From Prinsepia uniflora (taxonomy: Eukaryota > Streptophyta > Magnoliopsida > Rosales > Rosaceae), in the NCBI GenBank assembly GCA_032719365.1, contig CM064867.1, forward strand, positions 66,214,136 to 66,278,135: a stretch of DNA of 64,000 nt, given 5' to 3'. The notes beneath the pieces are model-generated. The model ran no database searches. It saw only the letters and a program-made list of their open reading frames with translations, and had not been told where the DNA came from. Positions 9,991 to 21,500 of this stretch are shown piece after piece. Positions within the stretch are counted from its first letter, which is position 1. The number at the start of each line of letters is the position of its first letter. Made by a program: the position numbers and the translations under genes.

Positions 9991-10689
9991 AAAACAGTGG
10001 AAACCTATTTTCATAAAACATTTATTTTGTACCGGGTCTCAACCCAAAACTAGCTCCCACCAATCACATAAAACAGTGTCCAGTATTACATCAAGTGGGG
10101 TCTGAAGCCCCCAATAGGGCCCTTAGCCCGAAACATGGTTTCCAATGGACTTATTTCCAGAGTCCATTATTTTTCTATCTTTCGACTATGTCACAGGCCC
10201 AAAATCATTTCAATAGGGTCTCAAGCTCGATCTACTTTCTCACAAAAATCCGTAAATCATTCATTTTCACACCATGATCAAAGTCACAAATCATCATTCA
10301 AATCACTATGAAATCATTGCATTTCAAACCATGTTTATAAAACATTAAAACATATATGCATGCATCATTTAGAAAGCAAAGTCCACTCATACATCGTCCA
10401 TACTGCGCGACTGCAATCCGCGCCATATACCACTCTAGAGCCAATCCATACTCTCCGGGACGTCCGAACCTGTCCAAACCATACCCAAAGGTCACTAACA
10501 ACTTCTATAAGCTCATATCATAGACCCTCACAAATCCTGGTAAGGTCAACGTGTCCCGAGCACGCTTCCCGAGGCTAATAACCTCTATTTGACCAACTAA
10601 ACTATCTCTGAACGACCTGAAACCACCACCATTAGATTCAGATAGTCGAAACTGTTCAAACAAGACTGGTCCCACCTTGAAATTCATGC

Positions 10690-10960
10690 CCACGTGCGGG
10701 TCAAAGTCAAGGTCAACGTTGGTTAAAAGTCAACGTGGACGTCAACAAAGTCAACGTTGACGTCAATGGTAAAAGTCAACGGCAGACGTCACGCTGACGT
10801 CAGGTCTGACAGTTCCACGTGTCATCTCGCCATTGGTCCACGTGTCTAACACCTCTCAGAGCTGACTGGACCTGATAACGGCCACGTGGTAGCCCCTGAT
10901 TAGCCACGTGGCCTGACAACGACTGACAGGTGATGTCATCGCCGTCCTCCTCGAGACGGA
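10690..10960 (-). promoter_or_regulatory. Cluster of TCAACGT, TGACGT and CACGTG motifs in an LTR
   Basis: The first half has many TCAACGT/TGACGTC repeats and the second half several CCACGTGG or CACGTGT sites. TGACG (TGA-type bZIP) and CACGTG (G-box) are known plant regulatory cores. It occupies the same LTR interval as the ACGTGG cluster in 6512-8576. Confidence 0.45.
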
Positions 10961-11800
10961 CTGACCCGTTTCCACTGTAACGGGTCAAACGAACCCGCGA
11001 CCTGACCCAATGCTAAAACCATCAAAACCCAATCGTTTTCTGCCATTTTTGATCCTATAGATTCGTCTACCACCTAGAAATCGACCCATGGATTCAAAAT
11101 TAGAAGAAATAGGCTAGAAAGTACCTGTCTTGGACCATCAGCCACGACAAAGCTTCCACCGCCCTTCTAGGGCTGTCCATTTGCTGAGATTTATTGAATT
11201 ATCTAATGCATGCATAGCTTTTCTAAAACATAGGGTAATTACTTATGTTTTTTTATTGTGTTTTCGAAACGGTGTTTTAAAATATTCTTTTTAGGTCGAC
11301 TCACACAGTTTTCTTGGTTTTGAGTTTTCATGGGTTTAAGGAGGAATGAGGTCTGAGTTTTCATGGGTTTCAGGCTGGGTTGCTCGAATGAAAAGAAAGG
11401 GAAATAGATGCATGTATCTGTGTAATGGGGGCAATAGATGAGTCACCCATCCATTTGGCCTGTTTCAAAATATCTGGGCCCACTGAGGACAAAAGTCCAC
11501 CCGTCTCGTAATTCGTGTAATAGTTACTCGGAACTTCCGTGACCCATATCTTTTTTCCGTTAAATGTCTGATTTCAACGTGCCATCTGTCTACAGATTCA
11601 TATTGACTTGATCTACGTAACGGTCCTCGGTCCTTGTGCATCGGAGCTCCCGGGTCAAAAGTCAAATTTTTGCCCTCATTCAGGGATAAAATTGTAATTT
11701 TTCCCTGAACGTCCGATAATCCTCGACTAATTTTCGATTAGTCTTGCTAATCCTCGATGTAATCTTAATTAATCCCAAAAATTAGGGACGGATTGTTACA

Positions 11801-12180
11801 ACAATAGCCAAAACAAAGGCCACCAATGAGTGAAAACTTACCAGTCCATGCCCCAATCTAAGATAACTAGGAAGTTCTGGAGATTGCACTATATAAGAAG
11901 GAGGAGATGGAATCAACTCTTGGTAGTGCATATATTTAGGAAGTTCAGGGCCGAATGGTTTAGAATAGAGGTTAATACTCGGTTGTTTTTCTAGCTGGTA
12001 AGAAACCAAAATTGAAATGGATGAGGATGTAGAAAGGTGAGCCATAATAAGTTAAGCCAGCTGAGATCCCTTTTCACTTGAAATAGAAAGATCAGCAAAA
12101 AGCTACAATTGATTTATCTTTCTTTGTTTTTCTTCAAAGCCCGAACAACCATTCCCCTACAGCCCCTTCAAACCTCATTA
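11801..12180. other. Orphan stretch between two LTRs, possibly host DNA
   Basis: This stretch matches no LTR block I recognise. It contains a possible minus-strand exon (separate entry) and, on the plus strand, a TATA-like CTATATAAG near 11889 that could instead belong to the truncated LTR that follows. Confidence 0.4.
11842..12045 (-). CDS. Possible first exon of an unidentified protein
   Basis: From an ATG at 12045 the minus strand is open for 68 codons, MAHLSTSSSISILV... to ...YLRLGHGL, and ends exactly at a consensus splice donor G|GTAAGT (11841-11836). I recognise no family. The putative intron meets the minus-strand LTR 41 bp later, and no downstream exon is visible. It could be the start of a host gene broken by LTR insertion, or a chance ORF in LTR middle-section DNA. 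Confidence 0.25.
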
Positions 12181-14495
12181 TTTGTACTTGGTATGTGAGT
12201 GGGAGTGTGAGAGGGAAGAGAGACGTTGATGATAAGGCCATCGGGGAGGACCGTCGTGGACGGTGGTGAAGGCCCGAAGGTAAAACCCGCGAGGTATGTT
12301 CTACTTCAAAAATCGAAGGTTAGGTTTTAGGGTTTATTAATCTATTTGATGGATTGGGACGTGATCTAGGGATCAAGACGAGCACAGGGGACTCGATTTC
12401 GAAAGGAATGGTGGCTGGAGTCGACGGTTGAATGAGGTTATGGGGACCGTCGCCATTCTTCGATCAAGGAGGTATGTTTTTGGCTCGTTTTCGTGAGTTT
12501 GAAATGATAGATTGATAGGAAATGGTTAGAAGAATCTATAGGGATTAGAATGGATGAAAATGGTTGAGAAATGAGTGAGAAATGGTGTTGAATCGTGAAT
12601 GCTGGTTCGGTTGGACTGGGCCGGTCTGCGTGAGGACAGAGATGACACTGTGCAGGCGCGTGGCTTTCACGCGTAGCCCCTTTGGGCGGCGCGTGGGGGC
12701 GCATGAGGGGTCTTTTGGGGATGACTTCAACATGTGAAATAATCTATTCAATGTAACGAACATTTTGGGACTGGTTTCGTGTCGATCAGACATCGTTTCG
12801 TTATAGTTCGGGGTGTCCGAAGGTTTATGATCTAGTTTAAAAATAGTTAAAAATTCGGAAAAATTATGGGGCTTCAATGAGAGGTTAATAAGGTAGTTAG
12901 TAACCCTATAGTGTGATTTGGACAGGTTTGGGAGTCCCGGTGACAGTGATTAGCCCGGAGAGACTTACAACACGCATATCTAGGTGACAACATAGGACGG
13001 TCTGTGAGTGGACCTTGATTTCTAAACTGTGATGCATGCATAAATGTTTTATATGTTTTACATATGTGATTTCTATGATGATGTTTGGGATATTGGTGAT
13101 TTACATAATTACACGTATTTCGAGGCGATTTATGGTATTTCCAGGCGATTTACGCCGTGGTTATACATGCTTATGGTTTCAGAAATGGTTTAATGAAATG
13201 GTTTCGGATTTGAAAAAGTAAACTCGGGCACGAGACCCATTTGTTTTGGAAACCCTCGGACTTGAAGTTCATTTTAGTTACATTATCGGGCTAGGAGCCC
13301 AATTGGTTCGTGAATTGATCTCGGATTTGAAAATATGAAATCGGGCATAAGACTCATTTGATTTACGAACTATCGGACTTCGAGTCCATTTGATTTAATA
13401 AGGCATTGGGCTCGAGGCCCAGTTGATTTACGAAATCGGGCTTGAGGCCCAGTTGGTTTACGAAATCGAGCTTGAGGCCTAGTTGGTTTACATGATCGGG
13501 CTTGATGCCCAATTGGTTATGATATTGGGCATGAGTCCTAATTATGGTTTATAAATGTGATTTCGGGTTCGGAGACCCTAACTGGATTTGGATTTGGAAA
13601 CATGGATTTCTGGTTTCATGACGGTTTATGGGGACCGGGCATGGATCCTTTGAAAGGTTTGAAAGGTTTCGAGAATGATTACAAAATGATTTTTCATATA
13701 CCATCCTTTATTTATGGATAGTCTCCTACGGGGAGGGTCGTTGTCCTGGGTGGACCCCTGAGTTGTCATAGAACACTAATTGAGTGGAGTCGCCCTCGTG
13801 GGGCACCTTACTCTCAGGAAGGCATTTAAGGATTATAACCCCCAGGGAGGGTCAATGATCTGCGGACATTGACCTGGGTGGACCCTGGGGAGACTTGGAA
13901 TTTGAGACCCCAGGTAGCAGGCGTGTAACTTTTGAAACTGTGATAGGATTGGTTATATGATATTTGGTAAACATGATTTCTTGGATTTGTGAAATTGTGT
14001 TTTGTGAATAGTAAATGGATTTGGGCAATGACCCACATACTCGGATTTACGGTTTTGAGCCGAGTTCCCACATATGGTTGAAATGAATTATGGATTTGCG
14101 TAAATTGTTTTAGGCAGGGGCCCGTATGACTTGAATTTACGGAACTTGGGGCTGAGACCCTAATAATGGTTATTTGAATATGTGGTTTGTTAAATGGCTT
14201 TCGAATGCATGTATGCTTTTTAGTGAAGGGCATAAATGTCTTTATGAAATATGTTTTTATGAATTCATTTATTTTTGTCCACTCACAGCTTCCGATTTTT
14301 TTAATGCCCTTCAGGTTGATCACGGATGCGAATTGTGGCGAAGACCGAGACATCACACTCCTCCATCTGATCCTGGCGCGCTCTAGAAGCCAGTCGGGTT
14401 GAAAGTTTGAATTATCCCTTGTCTGAAATTTTGTGTCAGACGGGATCATGACACATCCCGTTTTAATCCCAGGGGGATTGGGATGGGTCGTGACA
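12181..14495 (+). repeat. LTR, subfamily D, left-truncated
   Basis: The right end GGGATGGGTCGTGACA at 14495 is the LTR 3' terminus. Leftwards it has a CGCG hairpin (about 12652-12703) and an intron-like core 13004-14314, starting GTGAGTGGAC and ending GTCCACTCAC then CCCTTCAG, with RY motifs inside each end. The TGTAAC start is missing. The left limit is approximate because the middle section is subfamily-specific. It is related to the minus-strand LTR starting at 59120. Confidence 0.7.
13262..13540 (+). repeat. Degenerate tandem array of GGGC...GCCC hairpin units
   Basis: Units of about 30 bp combine a small inverted repeat with a spacer such as AGTTGGTTTACGAAAT. Examples are GGGCT-AGG-AGCCC, GGACT-TCG-AGTCC, GGGC-TTGAG-GCCC and GGGC-TTGAT-GCCC. 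The first two differ by a paired change that keeps the stem. Similar units are in the subfamily D LTR at about 60055-60170. Confidence 0.7.
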
Positions 14496-15100
14496 CGCTG
14501 CTCCTCATCCCGAGGACCCACTCACCTCACCCTCCCTACTCTGCCTCGAGGCTGCATCTCTCTCTGCTGCGGTATAGTCACCTCCCCCCTGAACCTGCTC
14601 CTCCAGCATTTGGCACCATCGCCCTTCCCTCTGTCACCAACATCCATGACCCCTCTACTCCCCTCCTCACCTACAGCCGGCCCCTCCCCCCCCGGTCGGG
14701 CTGAAAGTTTTGAATTATCCCTTGTCTGAAATTTTGTGTCAGACGGGATCATGACACATCCCGTTTTAATCCCGGGGGGATTGGGATGGGTCGTGACACG
14801 CTGCTCCTCATCCCGAGGACCCACTCACCTCACCCTCCCTACTCTGCCTCGAGGCTGCATCTCTCTCTGCTGCGGTACAGTCACCTCCCCCCCTGAACCT
14901 GCTCCTCCAGCATTTGGCACCATCGCCCTTCCCTCTGTCACCAACATCCCTGACCCCTCTACTCCCCTCCTCACCTACAGCCGGCGCCCCCCGCCCCCCC
15001 TGAACCTGCTCCTCCAACATTTGGCACCATCGCCCTTCCCTCTGTCACCAACATCCCTAACCCCTCTACTCCCCTCCTCACCTACAGCCGGTGCCCCCCG

Positions 15101-15130
<30 letters not shown>
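14391..15130 (+). repeat. Tandem duplication of an LTR-end/Copia junction with C-runs
   Basis: A unit of about 303 bp (the last 105 bp of the LTR plus about 200 bp of proline-rich Copia linker) occurs at 14391-14693 and again at 14694-14998. A partial unit (14999-15130) follows, then a further 26-bp LTR-derived piece (15131-15156). Each unit ends CTACAGCCGG followed by a C-rich run that grows from unit to unit, up to C30. The proline-rich ORFs here are by-products. Confidence 0.82.
15101..15130 (+). repeat. Poly(C) run, C30
   Basis: Thirty consecutive C after GCCCCCCG, exactly at a junction between duplicated units. Confidence 0.9.
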
Positions 15131-15133
<3 letters not shown>

Positions 15134-15145
15134 CGGGCTGAAAGT

Positions 15146-15391
15146 TTGAATTATCCATCCCTCCCTCCTCCACCCCCCTTTCGCCCACACCATACTCACC
15201 CCATGCTCACCCGGACCCAAACTGGCACCATTAAACCCGATTCTAGTTATGCCCTCACTTCCACCTCCCATCTTCTACCTCCGTTGGTTGAGCCCACCTG
15301 TGTTTCCCAAGCTCTTAAGGACCTCGCCTGGCGACATGCCATGTTCGATGAACTCAATGCCCTCATTCGCAATGGCACCTAGGATCTGGTA
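15146..15391 (+). pseudogene. Copia polyprotein remnant, linker and RT N-terminus
   Basis: The translation contains HPMLTRTQTGTIKPD and, downstream, LKDLAWRHAMFDELNALI, the standard Copia sequence just before the reverse transcriptase core. A stop at 15380-15382 falls at a conserved position, and the frame is cut at 15391 by an LTR start. It continues, after loss of a few codons, at 15746. Confidence 0.85.
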
Positions 15392-15745
15392 TGTAACGAC
15401 CCGTCCTGGATTTCCGGATTAGATTATTGATTAATGACGAATTAGTGAGGCTAATCGGTGATTAGTCAAGTGATTTCAGATGGATCGTGTGAAATGACCG
15501 TTTTACCCCTAGAATGGGCAAATTGTTGATTTTTTTTTGTTCGGGCGGTCAAATGGACTTTGGCCAATGACTGCGACGTAGTTCAGGATGTCATGAGTCC
15601 GTAGACAGGTGGCACTTCCTATTTTGAAATTCAAGGAAGAAGTTATGGGCCTCAGAAGTTGAGGGGCATTTTGGTAATTTGGCCTAAAGGGCAGTTTGGG
15701 AGTTGTGCCCAATGGTTTTAGGAAACTTGTCCCTTACTAGAAGGC
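15392..15745 (+). repeat. LTR 5'-end fragment inside Copia RT
   Basis: It begins TGTAACGACCCGTCC and carries the usual first 350 bp (GTTGA...GGTGGCACTTCC, CATTTTGGTAATTTGG). It then passes straight back into Copia RT. The remaining >2 kb of LTR and any TSD are missing. The right boundary is accurate to about 10 bp. Confidence 0.75.
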
Positions 15746-16461
15746 TGTGGAAGCCTTTTGCATTAAACAAACCCCTACAGGTGAGGTTGATAGGTTAAAG
15801 GCCTGTCTTGTAGCAAAAGGCTACCATCAGCGGCTTGGTGTGGATTTTCTGGACACTTTCAGCCTGGTGGTCAAGCCCACCACCATCCGCCTAGTCCTCT
15901 ACCTTGTCGTGACTCAAGGTTGGCCCATCCGGCAGCTTGATGTCAACAATGCCTTCCTGCATGGCACCCTCACCGAAGACGTCTACATGGCCCAACCAAC
16001 TGGCTTTGCTAATCCGGATAAACACACCCACGTGTGCAAACATCGGAAAGCCCTGTACTGACTCAAACAAGCCTCAAAGGCCTGGTACAAAGAGCTGCAT
16101 GCCTTCCTTCTCACTCAAGGGTTTACCATTGCCCTTTCGGATGCCTTCTTGTTCATTCTCCAGCAAGGTAACCATGTTCTGTATTTTCTGGTGTATGTCG
16201 ATGATCTAGTTGTGACAGGCAGCAGTTCCCATACTCATGGCCAGCTTCATCAACGCTTTAGCTGCAAAATTTTCAGTCAAGGACTTGGGGGACCTTCACT
16301 ACTTCCTTGGGGTGGAAGTTCTTCCCACTCCCACTGGTCTTTTTCTCTCGCAGCCCAAGTATGTCCAGTACCTCCTCACCACAGCTCGCATGGATGGTGC
16401 CAAGCTTGTAGCCACCCCCCTTGCAGTCTCTCCTACACTCACCCTTACAGATGGCTCTCTC

Positions 16462-16512
<51 letters not shown>

Positions 16513-17117
16513 CGCGCCGATGCCACGCTGTTTCGAAAACTGGTTGGCAGCCTCCAGTATTTCAATCTCACCCCACCCAGATCTTTGCTGTCAACAAGCT
16601 GTCCTAATTCATGCATGCCCCACGGACCTCCTTTGGCAGGCCTTCAAACGGGTCCTGCGCTATCTTAATGGCACCATGTTCTATGGCCTCCAGGTTCTCC
16701 AACCGTCTACACGCCATTTCTCACTCTCATAACCTCCATGCCTTTTCGGATGCCGATTAGGCAGGAGACCCCTCAGATCGCAAGTCCACTACAGCATACC
16801 TGGTTTATCTTGGGGACAATCTCATCTCCTGGAGCTCCCAGAAACAGAAGGCAATTTCCAGGTCCTCCACTGAGGCCGAATACGGTGTAGTGGCCTCCAC
16901 CACTACTGAGCTGATTTGGGTCCAATCCCTCCTACGGGAGCTCGGCCTTCCCATTGCTGGTTCTCCCACCATTTCCTGTGACAACATTGGCACCACATTC
17001 TACTGTGCCAATCAAGTCCTTCACTCTCGCATGAAGCATGTCGACATTGACTTACAGTTTGTTCGTGATCATGTCACCCCGTGGTCTCTTCCAGGTATCT
17101 CATGTCACCACAGATGA
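15746..17117 (+). pseudogene. Copia reverse transcriptase-RNase H remnant
   Basis: The RT core is clear: LVAKGYHQRLGVDF, QLDVNNAFLHG, LKQASKAWY and the catalytic YVDD (about 16194-16206). RNase H follows (ISWSSQKQKAISRSSTEAEY, CDNIGTT, HSRMKHVDIDLQFV). Lesions include a stop at about 16058, frameshifts near 16225 and 16570, a C49 run at 16463-16511 replacing linker codons, and a stop near 16758. gag, protease and most of integrase are absent. Confidence 0.88.
16463..16511 (+). repeat. Poly(C) run, C49
   Basis: Forty-nine uninterrupted C within the Copia RT-RNase H linker, preceded by CTCTCTCT. It creates spurious polyproline and polyglycine ORFs on the two strands. Confidence 0.92.
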
Positions 17118-17220
17118 TCAACTCCCCGATGCCCTCACAAAGCCGCTGCCCCCGCTCGCGTTTCCAGCTATTTCATTCTAAGATTGGTGTCGCTGACGGC
17201 TCCACCATATTTCGGGGGCG

Positions 17221-17478
17221 TATTAAGAACCCTGCCGAATCATAGGAGATTGAGAATCCTTCTCCCTGATTCGGCTGGTCAAACATCTACCGGAATCAAA
17301 CTTGATTCCTTCCTATTGTAAGTCTCTACACATACATACCTAGTTAGGTCTCTACCTGTACATTCCTAGTTAGGAGTCTATCAAACATCTGTATAAAATA
17401 GGTTAGTACTGTACACAAAGCATTCAATGACACAAAGCATTCAATGAATAAAACATAAATCTATTTATACCTTTTACA
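17221..17478 (+). repeat. 3' LTR of the Copia element
   Basis: A PPT-like ATTTCGGGGGCG ends at 17220. The 258-bp LTR runs from TATTAAGAACC (first G changed to A) to CTTTTACA. It has a TATA-like TATAAAATA near 17391 and a 17-bp direct duplication (CACAAAGCATTCAATGA) near 17417-17450. The length suits a short-LTR Copia lineage. Confidence 0.7.
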
Positions 17479-18592
17479 ATAGAGCACAGAATTTGGTTTT
17501 AGATATAAATTAACAAGTGCATTATTTATGTTGTCCATGGTTTGAGCTTTAGTTAGCTGATTCAGAAGACTCAAATGAGGAAAGAGAGTTGGATAATTGA
17601 TCGCTTTACACGTGACAATTGGTTTGATTTGCTTTGATTTTCATATAATCTCTACTTTGCACTAATTCGAATCGTAATTATATGTATACGTTCTTTAGCA
17701 GTAATTACGTTTCAATTTGGTTCGGTGCAAAATATATATGATAGAAAACATCTCTATTAATACAAAATCAAGCGGGTGAATAGATTTTACTAAAATTTAC
17801 ATACGAAATTATACTTTAATTAATACTTTTTTAAAAAATAAACAATTTAATAAACAAAGATACATACGAAATTAAATATAAATATGTAAATAATTAATCG
17901 TTAATGAAGTAGTAAAGAATAAGCAAATGGATAATGAATACAGGCAATTGCTCCTATTTTTTTTTTAAAAAAAAATTTAAAAGTTCATTTTATTTAACTT
18001 TTTCAAAGTTTTTTAATTTAACTTTTTCTAAAAAGTAAATTGACACAAGCTTCCTATTTAAAAAAAAAAAATTTAAGTACATTTTTTTATTGGAACTTTT
18101 TCTAACTAAGTAAATTGACACAAGCGTTAGTAAGTGCCAAGAGGCTGCTGGCTACTTAGTAAGTGTTAAGACTCAAATTTATTTTCTTCTTTCAAACCTC
18201 CTGCCAAAAGTAAAAGCAATTGGACATCAGTTGATCAGACCGGACAAAACATAAGGACTAACATTCATTTCTCAAAACTCAAAATGTTGCGTATTGAAGG
18301 GCTTCAAGAACTAGCTCAGGTGGCAAATCCAAATCTTGGAGACATAAAATCAAGAATAAAGAAACTTGTCCGGCACGCTCCTTAACATGGAATATAGCAA
18401 TACTATGCTCATTAACATGAAGGGTTTTTCCACCACAATTTGGTTATTCCAAAGTAAACACACACCACTATGTACAAAGTAGACAGGGTAGTACTTTTAA
18501 GTACAATAGAAGAAGCATACGCAGTATAACATAGTCGAGACATCTTCTATCAACATCAAACCCTTTTACCTTTAGTTTGGTTGTCGCAGGAT
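17479..18592. other. AT-rich intergenic DNA and SERINC 3' flank
   Basis: No ORF or repeat family is supported. The part nearest 18592 should include the 3' UTR of the minus-strand SERINC gene; I could not fix its polyadenylation site. Confidence 0.5.
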
Positions 18593-21500
18593 TCAGAATT
18601 CCCTCTCAGGGAACAGAATAGGAGCCAAAAGAGACCAGATGTACAGACCTGCGGTTGCCCAACTAGTCACCATCCTCACCCACACAGATGGCCACCCCAC
18701 GTCAACCAGCTTCCCGCTCTCCCCAACTGAGGTGGTCCACCCTGTCAGAAGCATTGCCGAGTACATACTAGCAAGAGAAAAGATGATGTGGAAAAAGGAA
18801 TACGAATATGACACTGGCTTCGACTTCTCTTTTTCTTCATGTTCGTCAGCCTTGTCCAATGGAAGCAGAGGCTTTCCAGCACCTTCAACAGGGAATACAA
18901 AGGAATATCAGTTTCTTGCATGGCAAAGCTTTCAATGCTCATAACTTTCTCTTCAACATTTTCCCAGTAAACCAAATATCAAATACAATTGTTCAAGAAA
19001 TTAAAACAACATAATCCTTGGACAGTTCAAGCGCATTTTTCTGGGATAGTATTAAAAAATTACGCATCTTGAAAGAAGCCAAGAGATCTAAAGTTTTTGT
19101 CAAGAAGTACCTGCACGTGGAGAACTTGGTGGGGAGAGCAGAGTTGTCGATGATCCAGCACGAACAGCAGAATAAACAACAGAGAGAACAGTGGTTATCA
19201 GACCAAAGGTAAGAGTCCCAGTAGAAACAGCTTTGGAATGCTTGTGAAGGCCATTGCACTCATAGTCTCTTGGTTCACTGGCAAGTGCACTGTAGCATAG
19301 GTACGTGCAATACATAGATATAATCGATGCTGGTAAAATGCTGCCACTTATCTGTATAACATTCAAATCATAATTAAGAACTCAAAACTAACTGCACACC
19401 AAGAATCAATTTGCATGCTGCTTCTATATACCATGGCTATGCATACAAAAGATTGTAGGAAAATTACGACAGGAATTATAATCTGGAAAGTGATATTTCG
19501 ACTGGTTTTAACCCAAGAAGATAGTCATTATAAAATGAGTTGCTGTTATAAAATAAGTGCCAATTAATTATACTATGTTGAGTTGCCTGAAGGAAATTTA
19601 GCAGCGTTCCTCTTGATCTTCACAATCTACAATTTTTGCCTCTGTCTTGTTACCCATGGAAAAAAGAAAAAGAAAAAGAGAAATAAAACAAGATAACTTT
19701 ATTGCCTCTGTGTTCCATAAATCTGGTCCATCATACAACTAGTCTCACTGCGTTACAGTAATAGATGATGCAAAAACCCCATAAACTATAACCACCAATA
19801 TGAACATACATAAAAATTCTATCAAGTTTTTTCATTTTTTCCAGTTGTACTCTGTATGCAAGCATGATACAATTATGGTGGCTGTTTTCTTATTTTCCTT
19901 TTCCTCTCTTGATAAATGAATATTATTGGATAAAACACATAAAAGGAAAAACATGCAGATCACAAACTTACAGCAGGATGCAGTGCCACTATAAGAAAAA
20001 CAAAGACACACATCAAAGTCATGACAATAAAGAAGGTGTTGAGCCCACAGTCATGTCCAGATGGCGTGAACCAATGGAATAGAAGTCCAGAGAAAACGAA
20101 TGTCGCCAGATAACAAACAAGAGAGACAACAAAAAGCGCAATGTACCTACATAAACGATGAAGATAACTAAAATCAGTAGAAGAATGTAAAATGTGAAAA
20201 TAAATAATATATGTTTTGAGAAAATAATGAACTAACCAGAACTGCTCATCATATCCAACCCATTTGTCATTCCATCCATGAACAAAATCCAACAAGAGTA
20301 CAACTTGGACAAGAAGAAAAAATCCTGACCCGAACTTTGAAATTGTCTCTGCAAACAAAGGTTTACTGGAAGTTTTAGTCAATAATTGAAAGACTTCACA
20401 AAATAGAATCAGCATGTTAATCAAACTTCGGCTATCATTTTATCTCCAATAACAATCCAACGTTCTCAGATTCCTTGCTGACCCATCATGGCAAAAAGCT
20501 TGTGAAGATTCCTTAAATGCATTATGCTCTAACCAAGGTAAAGTTAATTCATGAAAAAACTAAAAGCAATTAATGATATAGAACCCAAAAATTAATCAGT
20601 CCATAGAAAGATGGTGAACAATGCTGGAGAAATTACCTAACTAATATAATACTTTTTTGGAGTGATTACCTAAATACTATCATCTACGATCAACATATGT
20701 AAGCTCATAAGTACGTGCTTCAATGTTTAGAGCCTATTAGAATTTTTGCAATTATTTTTTTCTATGGATTCAGGAAACAATAAAGTGATTCTAAGATGCC
20801 TCCTAATGCAACATATGCCAAAACAGAAAATTACCACTATTATAATTTGGCTGCAGTTCCCGAAGCTACCACAGAAAGAAACAAAAGGAATGCAGGCGAA
20901 AAAGTAATACTAGGTGTTAGGCACACCACTATATAGGTATTCTATTGTTATTAATAACAAAATTAGTTGGGACTGTGAAAGCATAATATGCTGTTATACT
21001 GCTTTTCTTCAATTACAAATTAAAATCCAATAAGTGCTAAATCTTTTTAGACTCTATCAACAAACAAAATCATGTTCCATGCATGCATGAAATACGCTTT
21101 ACACTGACAACATGGGAGAAACGAAGTATAATCTCCGGAAAAAAAAAAATGACCCCAGAAAGAATGTTTAAAGACACAATGATATGCCAAGTATATTTTC
21201 TTTTAAGAGTAGTTCTAACAGAGCTCAATTTGCACATTGAAGAAATGGGTTCCACTTCCATGACACTTCCATTGTGCTCCAAGTTCAAGAGAAATAGATG
21301 AATCTTTGAGAACTTTAGTGGGGAAGTAAAAGTTTATTAATGGGAAAGATTCAGGTTTGGGCATCCTTATGGGCTCTTCTTTCTTCAGCCTTTTGGGATC
21401 TTTCATCAATAAAGAAAAGAGACAGCAATGCAGCCAAGAAAGGTCATTAAATGTAGAGAAAGGGTTAGGAACTGATTTCTCCTAAACTCACGGCAGACTA

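Larger units (their letters stand above)
8577..11800 (-). repeat. LTR, subfamily C-like, minus strand, holding a TRIM
   Basis: The left end TGACAGGACCCATCCC and right end GGGACGGATTGTTACA are the two LTR termini in reverse orientation. Without the nested TRIM (9325-9860) and its TSD copy it is about 2.7 kb. GTGAGTGGA lies near 8786 and its partner GTCCACTCA near 10381, with GCATGCAT close to each. Flanking five-mers (ATTAG left, ACAAT right) do not match, so one flank has been rearranged. No PBS, PPT or coding region adjoins it, so it is a solo LTR or orphan. Confidence 0.72.

Noticed and set aside
6512..14495. LTR pair of one element (6512-8576 and 12181-14495) with 8577-11800 as interior
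   Set aside because: The two plus-strand LTRs belong to different subfamilies and the middle is itself a reversed LTR with both termini.
16299..16668. Polyproline and polyglycine ORFs on both strands
   Set aside because: By-products of the C49 run inside Copia; similarly at 14736-15271 and 47399-47743.
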